This document shows, one piece after another, positions 14,926 through 23,784 of a stretch of 64,000 nucleotides of DNA; the first letter of the stretch is position 1; each line of letters starts with the position of its first letter. Where the stretch lies: assembly GCA_018896025.1 (NCBI GenBank), contig JAHIND010000006.1:62001-126000 (forward strand), in the 5' to 3' direction. The notes under the pieces are model-generated. The model made no database searches, had not been told where the DNA came from, and saw nothing but the letters and a program-made list of their open reading frames with translations. The translations under genes and the position numbers were made by a program. This DNA is from Pseudomonadota bacterium. GTDB lineage: Bacteria > Desulfobacterota > Desulfarculia > Desulfarculales > Desulfarculaceae.

Positions 14926-16209
14926 CTAGTCCCACTTGCGGCGGTCGTCAATAACCTTGCAACCCTCGGGCAGGCTGCCCGGCTCCTGGAAGTTGACCTG
15001 GCCCTTGACCCGAAGCCCCTCCTTGATTTCCTTTTCCAAGGCGGCCCGGAGCATCTCCCGGTCGGCGGTGGGCTCGGCCAGTTCGCATACCAGGGTCATC
15101 ACGTCCTGGTTGGCCTCGCGGGTCACCACCAATTGGAACATCTGGACCTGGGGGAACTTGGCCGCCACCTGCTGCACCCCCGAGGGGTGCACGAACATGC
15201 CCTTGACCTTGGTCACCTGATCCACCCGGCCCATGATGCGGGTGAGCTTGGGGCTGGTGCGGCCGCAGGCGCAGGTGTCGTTTACGTAGGAGGACAGGTC
15301 CCCGGTGCCGAAGCGGATGAGAGGGTAGGCCTTGTCGAAGATGGTGGCCACCACCTCGCCCGGCTCGCCCTCGGCCACCGGCTGGCCGGTCTCCGGGTCC
15401 ACCACCTCCACCACGCAGTCCTGGGCAAAGTGCATGCCGCCGGTGTGGTAGCACTCATAGGACAGGCAGCCCACGTCGGCGGTGCCGTAGCTCTGGCGGA
15501 TGATCATGCCCAGACGCTCCTGCAAGGAGGCCCTCAGGCTCTCGGGCAGCATCTCCGCGGCCACGAAGGCCACCTTGAGGTTCAAGTCGCGCAACAGGTC
15601 CAGGCCCGCGGCCTCGGCCTTGTCGGCGATGGCCGCCAAGAAGCTGGGGGTGCCCAGATAGCCCTGCACCTTGAGGTCCTTCATCACCTGTATCTGGAGC
15701 TCGGTGTTGCCCACCCCGGCGGGGATGGACACCGCGTCCATGAGGTTCAGGGCCTCGTCCAGGTAGAAGGCGAAGGGCACCATGTTGAAGTTGAAGGTGA
15801 CCTGGGCTATGTCGCCGGGCCTAAAACCGGCCGCGAAAAAGGCCTGGGTCCAGCGGTCGTCGGTGAAGCGTTTCTCGCCTGGTTCGTAGATGGGGCCGGG
15901 CGAGACGTAGATGCGCCTCATCTTGGACAGGGGCACGCCCACCAGCCCGCCGAAGGGCAGGTCTTGCTGTTGCAGGGTCACCAACTCGCCCTTTTCGGTG
16001 ATGGGCAGCTTGGACAGGTCGGCCACGCTGACCACGTCGCCGGGCTCCGCACCCACCGAGGCCATCTTCTGCTTGAAGGCCGGGGCGTTGGCATAGGCGT
16101 GGGCCACGATCTCGGCCACCTTGGGGTCCAGGTACTCCTGGCGCGCCTGGGGATCGATGGTCTCCAGTTCCGGCCGCCAGTATCCCTTGATTCGGTCTCG
16201 CTCGGGCAT
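14926..16209 (-). CDS. phenylacetate-CoA ligase family AMP-forming enzyme
   Basis: PaaK-type ligase of 427 residues that would activate an aryl or other carboxylic acid to its CoA ester. Family features include the small-domain start IVAHAYANAPAFKQKM, the motif RQSYGTADVGCLSYEC, the nucleotide-binding RFGTGDLS, and a C-terminal block TRIMGRVDQVTKVKGMFVHP with the hinge aspartate. I chose the ATG at 16209, which has gggggag just upstream; the longer frame to 16287 has no ribosome site. It is the last gene of the liv operon, after livF, and a long palindromic repeat abuts its stop. The context suggests it activates the acid imported by that transporter. The true substrate is unknown. Confidence 0.86.
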   Translation of the reverse strand: MPERDRIKGYWRPELETIDPQARQEYLDPKVAEIVAHAYANAPAFKQKMASVGAEPGDVVSVADLSKLPITEKGELVTLQQQDLPFGGLVGVPLSKMRRIYVSPGPIYEPGEKRFTDDRWTQAFFAAGFRPGDIAQVTFNFNMVPFAFYLDEALNLMDAVSIPAGVGNTELQIQVMKDLKVQGYLGTPSFLAAIADKAEAAGLDLLRDLNLKVAFVAAEMLPESLRASLQERLGMIIRQSYGTADVGCLSYECYHTGGMHFAQDCVVEVVDPETGQPVAEGEPGEVVATIFDKAYPLIRFGTGDLSSYVNDTCACGRTSPKLTRIMGRVDQVTKVKGMFVHPSGVQQVAAKFPQVQMFQLVVTREANQDVMTLVCELAEPTADREMLRAALEKEIKEGLRVKGQVNFQEPGSLPEGCKVIDDRRKWD

Positions 16210-16282
16210 CACTCCCCCTCTCTTCCAAATAAGCCTGGGCCGATGGTGCAAGCCGGAGCAGGCAGTCCACTTGACATTGGCA

Positions 16283-16400
16283 GGCACAGCCAGGCATCGG
16301 CAGACAAGGCGTCTGGCAAGGGACGGCCGGAGGCGTAGGCTGACCTACGTCGAGGCCGGACTGCAGCCAACAACGCAGTATGCCGGTGGCTGGCTGGGTC
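16283..16400. repeat. long imperfect-palindrome intergenic repeat, copy 2
   Basis: About 118 bp with outer arms at 16283-16301 and 16382-16400 (15 of 19 positions pair) and inner arms GGCGTAG / CTACGTC. It lies between livF and paaK and ends 3 bp before the livF stop codon, the same position relative to a stop as copy 1. The order of internal blocks is the same as in copy 1. Confidence 0.75.
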
Positions 16401-16403
16401 TGA

Positions 16404-17207
16404 CTAGGTCAGCCAGCGCTTGCGCCGCTTATAATGCTTCACGTCGCGGTAGGAGCGCTTGGTGCCCACGTCGGTCATGCCCAGGTAGAAGCGTTTGACA
16501 TCCTCGTTGTTCTTGAGCTTGTCGGTGGTGTCGTCCAGGACGATCTTGCCGTTCTCCATGATGTAGCCGTGGTCGGCGATGTTCAGCGCCATGCGGGCGT
16601 TCTGCTCCACCAGGAGAATGGTGGTGCCCAGGTCCTTGTTGAGCTTGACGATGATCTCGAATATCTCGCTGACCAACAAGGGGCTCAGTCCCAGGGAGGG
16701 CTCGTCGAGCATCATCAGGCGCGGCTTGGCCATCATGCCCCGACCGATGACCAGCATCTGCTGCTCCCCGCCGCTGAGGTATCCGGCCAGGCCGTTTTCG
16801 CGCTCCTTGAGGCGGGGGAAGTAGTGGTAGACCTGCTCGATGCGCTTTTCCAGCTCGCCCCGGTTGCAACGCTGGGTGTGGGCGGCGGCCACCAGGTTTT
16901 CCTTGGCCGTGAGGTCCTCGAAAACCCTGCGGCCTTCCATGACCTGGAAGATGCCCCGCTTGACGATCAGCTCCGGTTCCAGGCCGTTGATCTTCTCGCC
17001 GTCGAACTCTATGGCGCCGTCGGTGACCTCCCCCTCCTCGGTTTTCAGAAGACCGCTTATGGCCTTGAGGGTGGTGGTCTTGCCCGCGCCGTTGGCACCC
17101 AGGACGGCAACGATCTGGCCCTCTTCCACGCTGAGCGACAAACCCTTTAGCACCAGGATCACGTCGTCGTAGATGACCTCGATGTTGTTCACCGACAGCA
17201 GCGGCAT
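16404..17207 (-). CDS. livF: branched-chain-type ABC transporter ATP-binding protein LivF
   Basis: Second ATPase of a HAAT-type importer (267 aa). Walker A GANGAGKTT (about residues 37-45), signature LSGGEQQMLVIGR, Walker B RLMMLDEPSLGL and the switch histidine region are all present. LivF pairs with LivG on the LivH-LivM channel. The C-terminus has an unusual basic tail (KHYKRRKRWLT). It follows livK after a gap containing a GC-rich hairpin and precedes the PaaK-like ligase. Given two CoA ligases in the operon, the substrate is probably an organic or aromatic acid rather than leucine. Confidence 0.93.
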   Translation of the reverse strand: MPLLSVNNIEVIYDDVILVLKGLSLSVEEGQIVAVLGANGAGKTTTLKAISGLLKTEEGEVTDGAIEFDGEKINGLEPELIVKRGIFQVMEGRRVFEDLTAKENLVAAAHTQRCNRGELEKRIEQVYHYFPRLKERENGLAGYLSGGEQQMLVIGRGMMAKPRLMMLDEPSLGLSPLLVSEIFEIIVKLNKDLGTTILLVEQNARMALNIADHGYIMENGKIVLDDTTDKLKNNEDVKRFYLGMTDVGTKRSYRDVKHYKRRKRWLT

Positions 17208-17235
17208 TGCATCTTCCTTCTGGCGGTTTATTGAG

Positions 17236-17261
17236 GGCGGGAGGCCCGGAGGCCTCCCGCC
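17236..17261 (-). terminator. GC-rich hairpin between livK and livF
   Basis: Perfect 11-bp inverted repeat (17236-17246 with 17251-17261) and a four-base loop, without a T tract. In such operons a hairpin after the binding-protein gene often stabilises its mRNA or partly stops transcription, so that the binding protein is made in excess. Confidence 0.65.
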
Positions 17262-17271
17262 GCTTGGTTTG

Positions 17272-18435
17272 CTACCAGCCGATATAGGCCTTCTGGCGCG
17301 GGAAGTTCACATCCTTGACCAGATAGATCTTGCCGTCCTTGATGCCACCAATAGCCATGGTGGTGTTGGGGCGGTGGTCGGTGGAGGTGAAGGTGATGGG
17401 GGCGCACAGCCCGCCGGTGTTGAAGTCCTTGATGGTTTCCAGAGCGGCCTTGAGGCCCGGGCCGTTGAGTTTGCCCGCGGCCTTGGCCTTCTTGAGGCCC
17501 TCGATCATGACCATCATGGACACCCAGCTCTTGACGTAGTGCAGGGTGTAGGGCTTGCCGCCGGCCGATGCGACCACGTCCTTCATGCCGGGCACGTCGG
17601 CGCCAAAGGGAGCCACGGGCAGCATACCAAAGGCGCGGCCTTCAGCGGCCTTGCCCGCCAGACGCGACAGGTTCTCGTCAAAGCCCCAGCAGTTGATCAT
17701 GAACTTGGTGCGCAGGCCATGCTTGGCCGCGTCCTTGATGATCACCGCGGTGGAGGGGGTGGTGCCGCCGATCCAGGCGAAGTCCGGGTCGAACTTCTTC
17801 ATGTTAAGAAGCTGGCTGGTGGCGTCGATGGCCCGCAGGTTGACGATCTCGTCGGGGCCGATCTGGAGCCCCAGCTTCTTGGCGTAGTCCTTGCCCGCCG
17901 GAATGGGGTTCTTGCCGTAGGGGTGGTCAGGATAGATGAAGACCACCTTCTTGGCTCCCATGTCCTTGGCGTAGGTCATGGCCAAACGGATGGCGGTGGA
18001 GTAGCTGGTGCCGATGAAGAAGTTGTAGGGGTTCTTCTTGGGGTCGGTCAGGTTGCCGTCGTAGGAGGCGCTGAAAAAGACGATCTTGTCCTTGTTGACC
18101 AAAGGCCGCAGGGCGTTGGTGTCGCCGGTTCCCCAGCCCTGGATCACGAAGACCCGGTCAACGTCCTTGTACTTCTTGTACAGGTTGACCGCCTCGGGAA
18201 TCTTGTAGGCGTAGTCGTTGGGGATAAGCTTGAGCATGTCCCCGCCCAGGACGTTCTTCTGGTTCCAGTATTTCTCACCAGCCACCGCGCCGGCGGCGTA
18301 GTCCTTGCCCACCGCCCCGGTGGGGCCGGTGATGTCAAAGATGCCGCCTACCTTGATTTCCTTGGCCATGGCCATGGGCGTAAGCGCCAGGCACAGGGCC
18401 ACGGCCAGAGCCGTCACCAAAAGTTTCCTCTGCAT
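17272..18435 (-). CDS. livK: periplasmic substrate-binding protein of the liv-type ABC transporter
   Basis: Class I periplasmic binding protein of 387 residues. The signal peptide is KLLVTALAVALCLALTPMAMA (cleavage near residue 21-22). The mature start KEIKVGGIFDITGPTGAVG is typical of Leu/Ile/Val-type receptors that bind amino acids, amides or aromatic acids. I chose the ATG at 18435, with gggagagg upstream, because the longer frame to 18549 would put 38 residues ahead of the signal peptide. It lies between livM and livF. The ligand is not predictable from sequence, though embedded CoA ligases suggest a carboxylic acid. Confidence 0.92.
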   Translation of the reverse strand: MQRKLLVTALAVALCLALTPMAMAKEIKVGGIFDITGPTGAVGKDYAAGAVAGEKYWNQKNVLGGDMLKLIPNDYAYKIPEAVNLYKKYKDVDRVFVIQGWGTGDTNALRPLVNKDKIVFFSASYDGNLTDPKKNPYNFFIGTSYSTAIRLAMTYAKDMGAKKVVFIYPDHPYGKNPIPAGKDYAKKLGLQIGPDEIVNLRAIDATSQLLNMKKFDPDFAWIGGTTPSTAVIIKDAAKHGLRTKFMINCWGFDENLSRLAGKAAEGRAFGMLPVAPFGADVPGMKDVVASAGGKPYTLHYVKSWVSMMVMIEGLKKAKAAGKLNGPGLKAALETIKDFNTGGLCAPITFTSTDHRPNTTMAIGGIKDGKIYLVKDVNFPRQKAYIGW

Positions 18436-18580
18436 GCGTATCCTCTCCCTTCCCAAGTTACACCTTACCCCGCGGCCCAATTGGCGGCGGGTAAACCCGG
18501 CTAACGCCCCGCTGACGCCTGGGGCGCCCCTCGTTGCCGGCAGCTCCAAGCTCCCGGCTCCCAGGAGCAGGCGGGGACAG

Positions 18581-18602
18581 TAGGGACCGGTACCGGTCCC
18601 TA
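18581..18602. terminator. perfect 22-bp palindrome after livM
   Basis: TAGGGACCGGT and its exact complement meet with no spacer, 4 bp after the livM stop and 145 bp before the livK start. It could be a stem-loop limiting read-through or a protein-binding site. There is no T tract on the minus strand. Confidence 0.5.
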
Positions 18603-18606
18603 AAGT

Positions 18607-19668
18607 TTAGTAAGAAAATGGCCATAATTTCCAGTAGGCCCTTACGGTATGCCAGCGGGCGGCCAATCCGTCGGGCTCGAAGATCAGGAAAATGATGACG
18701 ATGACGCCGAAGACCATCTCTCTGAGGCTGGAGAAGATAACAAAGATGTCGGGATACACGTTGGTCAGTGCCTCGGCGGGCAGGCGCAGCAACTCGGGCA
18801 GGGCCACCATGAACACCACGCCGTAGATGGAGCCCAGTACAGAGCCCAGGCCGCCCACGATGATCATGGCCAGGTACTGCACGCTGAGCCACATGGTGAA
18901 ATGCTCATCGCTGATGATGGTGATGTAGTAGGCCCACAACCCACCGGCGATGCCCACCATGAAAGAGCTGATGCCGAAACTCATGATGCGGTACTTGAAA
19001 AGGTTCACCCCGATCACCTCGGCCGACAGATAGCGGTCGCGCACCGCCACGAAGGCCCGGCCGGTGCGGGTGCGGGTGATGTTCTTCAGGTAAAGGGTGG
19101 CCAGGGCGGCCAAGGCCAGGGCCAGGAAGTAGAACTTGAAGTCGCTGTCAAAGGTGAAATCGCCAATGGAGGCGGCGGGCACGGTGAGGCCGCTGGAGCC
19201 GCCGGTGAGGGAGCTCCAGTTGCGCATGGCGTAGTCCAGGATGAACTGGGCGGCCAGGGTGGCGATGGCCAGATACAGCCCCCGCAGCCTGAGGGATGGC
19301 ACGCCGAAGATCATGCCCACCGCCGCGGTCATAAAACCGGCCATGGGCAGGGCCAGCCAGAAGGGCCATCCCATGTTGGCCAGGATGCCCGCGGTGTAGG
19401 CGCCCACTCCCATGAAGGCCCCGTGGCCCAGGGAGATCTGGCCGGTGTAGCCGGTGAGCAGGTTAAGGCCGTGAGCCCCCACGATGTAGATTAAGATCAG
19501 GTTGAACATGTTGAGCATGTTCATGCCCATCCAGTCGCTGATGGGCTGGGCCACAAAGGGAAAGACAAGCAGGCCGATGCCCAGAGCGATCATCCAGATC
19601 CGCAGCCACCAGGTCGGGAAGATGCTCTCGTCTTTTTGATAAGTCTCGAAGAAAAGGCCGCAGGGCAT
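18607..19668 (-). CDS. livM: branched-chain-type ABC transporter permease LivM
   Basis: Inner-membrane permease (353 aa, about nine hydrophobic segments). Diagnostic blocks are GAHGLNLLTGYTGQISLGHGAF near residues 64-85 and the EAA-like loop RTGRAFVAVRDRYLSAEVIG, which contacts the ATPases. The C-terminal FGVIVIIFLIFEPDGL is also typical of LivM. It follows livH by 60 bp and is separated from livK by a 171-bp gap holding a perfect palindrome. Confidence 0.93.
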   Translation of the reverse strand: MPCGLFFETYQKDESIFPTWWLRIWMIALGIGLLVFPFVAQPISDWMGMNMLNMFNLILIYIVGAHGLNLLTGYTGQISLGHGAFMGVGAYTAGILANMGWPFWLALPMAGFMTAAVGMIFGVPSLRLRGLYLAIATLAAQFILDYAMRNWSSLTGGSSGLTVPAASIGDFTFDSDFKFYFLALALAALATLYLKNITRTRTGRAFVAVRDRYLSAEVIGVNLFKYRIMSFGISSFMVGIAGGLWAYYITIISDEHFTMWLSVQYLAMIIVGGLGSVLGSIYGVVFMVALPELLRLPAEALTNVYPDIFVIFSSLREMVFGVIVIIFLIFEPDGLAARWHTVRAYWKLWPFSY

Positions 19669-19728
19669 TTAAGCCTCCCTAGCTCTTATTCTCGCCTGGA
19701 CATGCAGGGCCATAGTGCGGCGCTCCGC

Positions 19729-20616
19729 CTAGACCCGCTCGATCTCCTTGATGCCGAACAGCCCATAGGGCTTGACCATCAAGATGATGATCAACACGAT
19801 AAACGGCGCGATCTCCTTGACTCCGCCTCCCAGATACACGTCCAGATAGGAGCCCATGATGTTTTCCAGGATGCCGATGGTCAGGCCGCCGATGATGGCT
19901 CCCCCGATGGAGTCCAGGCCGCCCAGGATCACCGCCGGGAACACTTTGAGCCCGAAGTCGGACAAGGTGATATTGATGCCGTTGATATTGCCCACCAAAA
20001 GCCCGCCCACCGCGCTGACCAGGGCGCCGATGGACCAGGAGATGGCGAAGACCTTCTTTACGCTGATGCCCATGGACTGGGCCACCTGCTGGTCGTTGGC
20101 CACCGCCCGCATGGAGATTCCCACCCGGGTGAATTTGAAGAACGCGGCGAACACCCCCAGGAACAAGAAAGCGAAACCGAAGGTCCACAGGTACACCTCG
20201 CTGATCAAGATCGGCCCCATGTGGATGGCTTTCTGGCTGAAGATGGCCGGGGTGAACACCTTGATCTGGGTTCCCCAAAGGATAGTGACCAGGGACTTGA
20301 GCACCGTGGCCAGGGCGATGGTGATCATGATCACGCTGATGATGGGCTCGCCGATCATGGGCCGGAGCACCAGGCGCTCCAGCACCACGCCCATGGCCAC
20401 CGCGATGAGCATGGTGAGCATGAAGGACCACACGATGGGTATGCCCAGCATGGTGTAGAGCCACCAACAGATGTAGCCTCCCACCAGCACGAACTCGCCT
20501 TGGGCGAAGTTGATGATGCTGGTGGACTTGTAGATCAGGGCAAAGCCCATGGCCACCAAGGCGTACACCGAGCCGATGACCAGGCCGGTCACCATCAGTT
20601 GCAAGAAATCCTGCAT
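19729..20616 (-). CDS. livH: branched-chain-type ABC transporter permease LivH
   Basis: Inner-membrane permease (295 aa). The N-terminal LVIGSVYALVAMGFALIYK, the NFAQGEFVLVGGY block, the cytoplasmic loop RVGISMRAVANDQQVAQSMG and the AVILGGLDSIGGAIIGG stretch are typical of LivH. It partners with LivM in the translocation channel. It lies 24 bp after the AMP-ligase gene in the same operon. Confidence 0.94.
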   Translation of the reverse strand: MQDFLQLMVTGLVIGSVYALVAMGFALIYKSTSIINFAQGEFVLVGGYICWWLYTMLGIPIVWSFMLTMLIAVAMGVVLERLVLRPMIGEPIISVIMITIALATVLKSLVTILWGTQIKVFTPAIFSQKAIHMGPILISEVYLWTFGFAFLFLGVFAAFFKFTRVGISMRAVANDQQVAQSMGISVKKVFAISWSIGALVSAVGGLLVGNINGINITLSDFGLKVFPAVILGGLDSIGGAIIGGLTIGILENIMGSYLDVYLGGGVKEIAPFIVLIIILMVKPYGLFGIKEIERV

Positions 20617-20640
20617 GCGCCCTTTCTCTCCCTTGGTGCT

Positions 20641-22659
20641 CTAGTGCACCGGCTTCCAGAACTGCCACCACTTGCGCTCGGCCTCCAGGGCGTACTGGTC
20701 CAGAGGCTTCATCTTGCGAATTTGCAGATCGGTGACGATGGTGGCGGTCTTGCCGTCTTGGTACTTGATCTCGCTCTCCACGTGGACCTGGTCCACGTCT
20801 TTGTACAAGGCCTCTATCTCCGGGGCGTAGCGCTCGGCGATGAAGCGCCGCCGAAGCTTGCGGGTGCGGGTCAGCTCGCCGTCATCGGGGTCGAACTCCT
20901 TGTACAAGAGCAGGAATCTTTGGATGCGCGCCGCATCGGGCAGGGTGCGGTTCACCCGCACCACCTCCTTTTCGATTAGGTCGTACACCTCGGGCTTGGA
21001 AGTCAGGTCGGTGTAGGTGGTGTAGCCGATGCGGTGATCCTCGGCCCACTTGCCGGTGTGCTTGTAGTCGATGCAGATAATGGCGGTGACGTATTTGCGA
21101 TCGTGGCCCAACACGCAGGGTTCCACGATGTAGGGACAGAACTTGAGCTTGTTCTCGATGAACATGGGAGAGAAGCGGGCACCGCTGGTCAGGCGCATCA
21201 GGTCCTTGACCCGGTCGATGCACACCAGTTGCTCGTTTTCGGTTATGTAGCCCGCGTCGCCAGAGTGCAGCCAGCCGTCCACGATGGTCTCGGCGGTGGC
21301 TTCGTCGTTCTTGAGGTACCCCAGGAACAGGGCCGGCGAGCGGGAGATGATCTCCCCCACCCCTTCGGGGTCGGGATCGTCGATCTTCACGTCGGTCTCG
21401 GGGATGGGCTCGCCCACGCTGGTGAAGTCCACCTTGCCCTCGCGGTGGATGCAGGATATTCCGCTGATCTCGGTCTGGCCGTATATCTGCTTCAGGTTCA
21501 CCCCGCAGGCGTGGAAAAAGCGGAACACGTCCGGCCCCAGGGCCGCGCCACCGGTGGAGGCGCTGCGTACGTTGGAAAAGCCCAGGCGGTCCTTGAGGGC
21601 CCTGAAGAGCATGACGTAACTCAAGGAGTACATCAGCTTCCAGTACCAGGGCGGGGTCTTTTTCTCGAAGTGGAAGTCGGCCATCTGGTAGCCGATGGGC
21701 ATGCACAGGCGATAGACGAAGCGCTTGAAGCGGGAGGCGTCCAGGTGTTTGACGATAACCGAGCGACCCTGCTGCTCCCAAACCCGGGGCGGGCTGAACA
21801 CCACATTGGGGCCGATCTCGTAAAGGTCGGCCATGGCCGTCTCTGGCTCCTCGGGGAAGTTCACCGTGAAGCCGATGGCCAGGGCGGTGGACACGCTCAT
21901 CATCTGCTCGCCGATCCAGGGCAGCGGCAGGAAGGAAACGAACTCGTCGTCCTGGCGCTTGGGGTCCACGTGGGCCAGGTTCAGGGCCATCTTGAGCATG
22001 TTGCGGTGGGTGAGCAACGAGCCCTTGGGAAAGCCGGTGGTGCCCGAGGTGTAGGCGATCAGGGCCACGTCTTCCGGTTTCAGGCGCTCGATGGACTTTT
22101 CGAAGTAACCTGGGTTTTGTTCTTCGAACTTGCGGCCCATCTCCTCCACCTCGGGGAGAAAGACCAGCAAGGGGTCATCGTAGTCGCGCATGCCCTTGGG
22201 GTCGGTGTAGATGATCTTTTTGACCCCGGGCAGCTCCTTTTGCATGTCCAGGACCTTGTCGGCCTGTTCCTGGTCCTCGGCCACCACGAAAGAGGCCCCG
22301 GAGTGGTCTATGACATAGGCCACCTCATTGAGGATAGAGTCTTGGTAGATGCCCAGGGGGCGCCCCTTGAGACTCTGGGCGGCCAACTCGGCGAACACCC
22401 ATTCCGGCCGGTTGTCGCCGATGATGGCCAGGGCGTCGTCGTCCTTAAAACCCAGGGAAGCCAGGCCCAGGGCCAGGTACTTCACGTGCTCGTAGTACTG
22501 CTGCCAGGTGTACGACTGCCAGATGCCGTACTCCTTCTCCCTGAGCGCAACCTTGCCGTCGCCGTATTTGCGGGCGTTGCGCTGCAAGAGGAGCGGCATG
22601 GTGTCGCGGCCGATGTCGGCTCCGCTGGTCTCGGCTTGCAAAAAGGTCTTCTGGGGCAC
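20641..22659 (-). CDS. long-chain-type AMP-forming acyl-CoA synthetase
   Basis: A 672-residue member of the long-chain acyl-CoA synthetase (FAA1-like) family. It carries P-loop AYTSGTTGFPKGSLLTHRNM (about residues 207-226), the gate block YGQTEISGISCIHREGK, the GWLHSGDAGYI hinge region and RVKDLMRLTSGARFSP. It would form an acyl-CoA from an acid, ATP and CoA. It is placed inside the transporter operon, 21 bp after livG and 24 bp before livH, so it probably activates the imported acid (vectorial acylation). Many deltaproteobacterial liv-type operons share this layout. Chain length and substrate are unknown. Confidence 0.88.
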   Translation of the reverse strand: MPQKTFLQAETSGADIGRDTMPLLLQRNARKYGDGKVALREKEYGIWQSYTWQQYYEHVKYLALGLASLGFKDDDALAIIGDNRPEWVFAELAAQSLKGRPLGIYQDSILNEVAYVIDHSGASFVVAEDQEQADKVLDMQKELPGVKKIIYTDPKGMRDYDDPLLVFLPEVEEMGRKFEEQNPGYFEKSIERLKPEDVALIAYTSGTTGFPKGSLLTHRNMLKMALNLAHVDPKRQDDEFVSFLPLPWIGEQMMSVSTALAIGFTVNFPEEPETAMADLYEIGPNVVFSPPRVWEQQGRSVIVKHLDASRFKRFVYRLCMPIGYQMADFHFEKKTPPWYWKLMYSLSYVMLFRALKDRLGFSNVRSASTGGAALGPDVFRFFHACGVNLKQIYGQTEISGISCIHREGKVDFTSVGEPIPETDVKIDDPDPEGVGEIISRSPALFLGYLKNDEATAETIVDGWLHSGDAGYITENEQLVCIDRVKDLMRLTSGARFSPMFIENKLKFCPYIVEPCVLGHDRKYVTAIICIDYKHTGKWAEDHRIGYTTYTDLTSKPEVYDLIEKEVVRVNRTLPDAARIQRFLLLYKEFDPDDGELTRTRKLRRRFIAERYAPEIEALYKDVDQVHVESEIKYQDGKTATIVTDLQIRKMKPLDQYALEAERKWWQFWKPVH

Positions 22660-22680
22660 AGGCGCTTCTCCCAGCTTGCT

Positions 22681-23526
22681 CTACAAACCCAATTTGGAAT
22701 AGGCCGCGTCTTCGGCGCCCAGATAGGCCTCGATGACGTGGGGGTTCTTGCTTACCTCTTGGGGGCTGCCTTGAGCGATCTTGGTGCCGAAGTCCAGCAC
22801 CACCACCTTGTCGGAGATGTCCATGACCACGCCCATGTCGTGCTCGATGAGCACCACGGTGACTCCCCACTCCTCGTTGACGTCGAGGATGAAGCGGGCC
22901 ATGTCCTCGGTTTCTTCCAGGTTCATGCCGGCCATGGGCTCGTCCAGCAGGAGGATCTTGGGGCGCATGGCCAGGGCGCGGGCCAACTCCACCCTCTTTT
23001 GCAGGCCATAGGGCAAGGTGCCCACCACCTGCTTGCGGATGGCCTCGATCTCCAGGAGGTCGATGATGTGCTCCTCGATCTCGGCGCGCACCCGCATCTC
23101 CTCTTTCCTGGCCTTGCCCAGGTAGACCCCGCCGGACAAAAAACCCGAGTGCATGTGCACGTGATGGCCCAATTTGATATTGTCCAACACCGTCATGCCC
23201 CGGAAAAGCTCTATGTTCTGGAAGCTACGGGCGATTCCCAGTTCCGCCACCCGGTGGGTGGGGACCTTGGAAATATCTTTGTCGTTGAAAACGATGCGGC
23301 CCTTGTGGGGGTGGTAGAAGCGGCAGATGCAGTTGAGGATGCAGGTTTTACCGGCCCCATTGGGGCCGATGATGGCCTGGATGTGGCCCTGTTGCACCTG
23401 AAAGCTGACCCCGCTGAGTGCGTTCAGCCCGCCGAACCTTAGGTGGATGTCGTCTACAATCAGTAGGGGTTTTGTGGAATTCGAATCCTTCCGTTGCTCC
23501 TGCCCGGCAGCGCTCGGCAGCGGCAT
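22681..23526 (-). CDS. livG: branched-chain-type ABC transporter ATP-binding protein LivG
   Basis: First ATPase of the importer (281 aa). Walker A is GPNGAGKTC (about residues 53-61), followed by the LivG-specific ARSFQNIELFRGMTVLDNI. The signature motif is degenerate (LPYGLQKRVELARAL instead of LSGGQ), as seen in many LivG proteins. Walker B is ILLLDEPMAGMN. It carries an extra hydrophilic N-terminus of about 20 residues. It is the first gene of the operon; the 273-bp gap upstream has a perfect palindrome that may be its operator. Confidence 0.93.
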   Translation of the reverse strand: MPLPSAAGQEQRKDSNSTKPLLIVDDIHLRFGGLNALSGVSFQVQQGHIQAIIGPNGAGKTCILNCICRFYHPHKGRIVFNDKDISKVPTHRVAELGIARSFQNIELFRGMTVLDNIKLGHHVHMHSGFLSGGVYLGKARKEEMRVRAEIEEHIIDLLEIEAIRKQVVGTLPYGLQKRVELARALAMRPKILLLDEPMAGMNLEETEDMARFILDVNEEWGVTVVLIEHDMGVVMDISDKVVVLDFGTKIAQGSPQEVSKNPHVIEAYLGAEDAAYSKLGL

Positions 23527-23784
23527 ATCCCCTCCCCGGCCAGACCCGCGGGTTCCAGCGGCGTCAGCTAAAGTGACCTATAAATCAGTTAAGACCCGGC
23601 TTATTCGCAAGGCTGGAAATCGGCCTTTCCATGTGAATTTTGCGCCATGAGGCACCTTGACCGTGGGTGCATCATAAGCCATCGGAGGCTTGAGATTCAA
23701 CCCCAAAAATCCGAAAAATGCTTGTTATCTCAATATTTGTGAAATGTCGTTCAAATGCCGACTGAACGGATACTCATTATCCCG

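Noticed and set aside
14884..16338. 484-codon open frame on the plus strand
   Set aside because: Antisense to the PaaK-like gene, with His/Gly/Ala-rich composition, no domain and no ribosome site.
21034..23442. 802-codon open frame on the plus strand
   Set aside because: It is antisense to the ligase and livG genes and reads as His/Gly/Val/Leu-rich low-complexity protein, typical of a shadow frame in GC-rich DNA.
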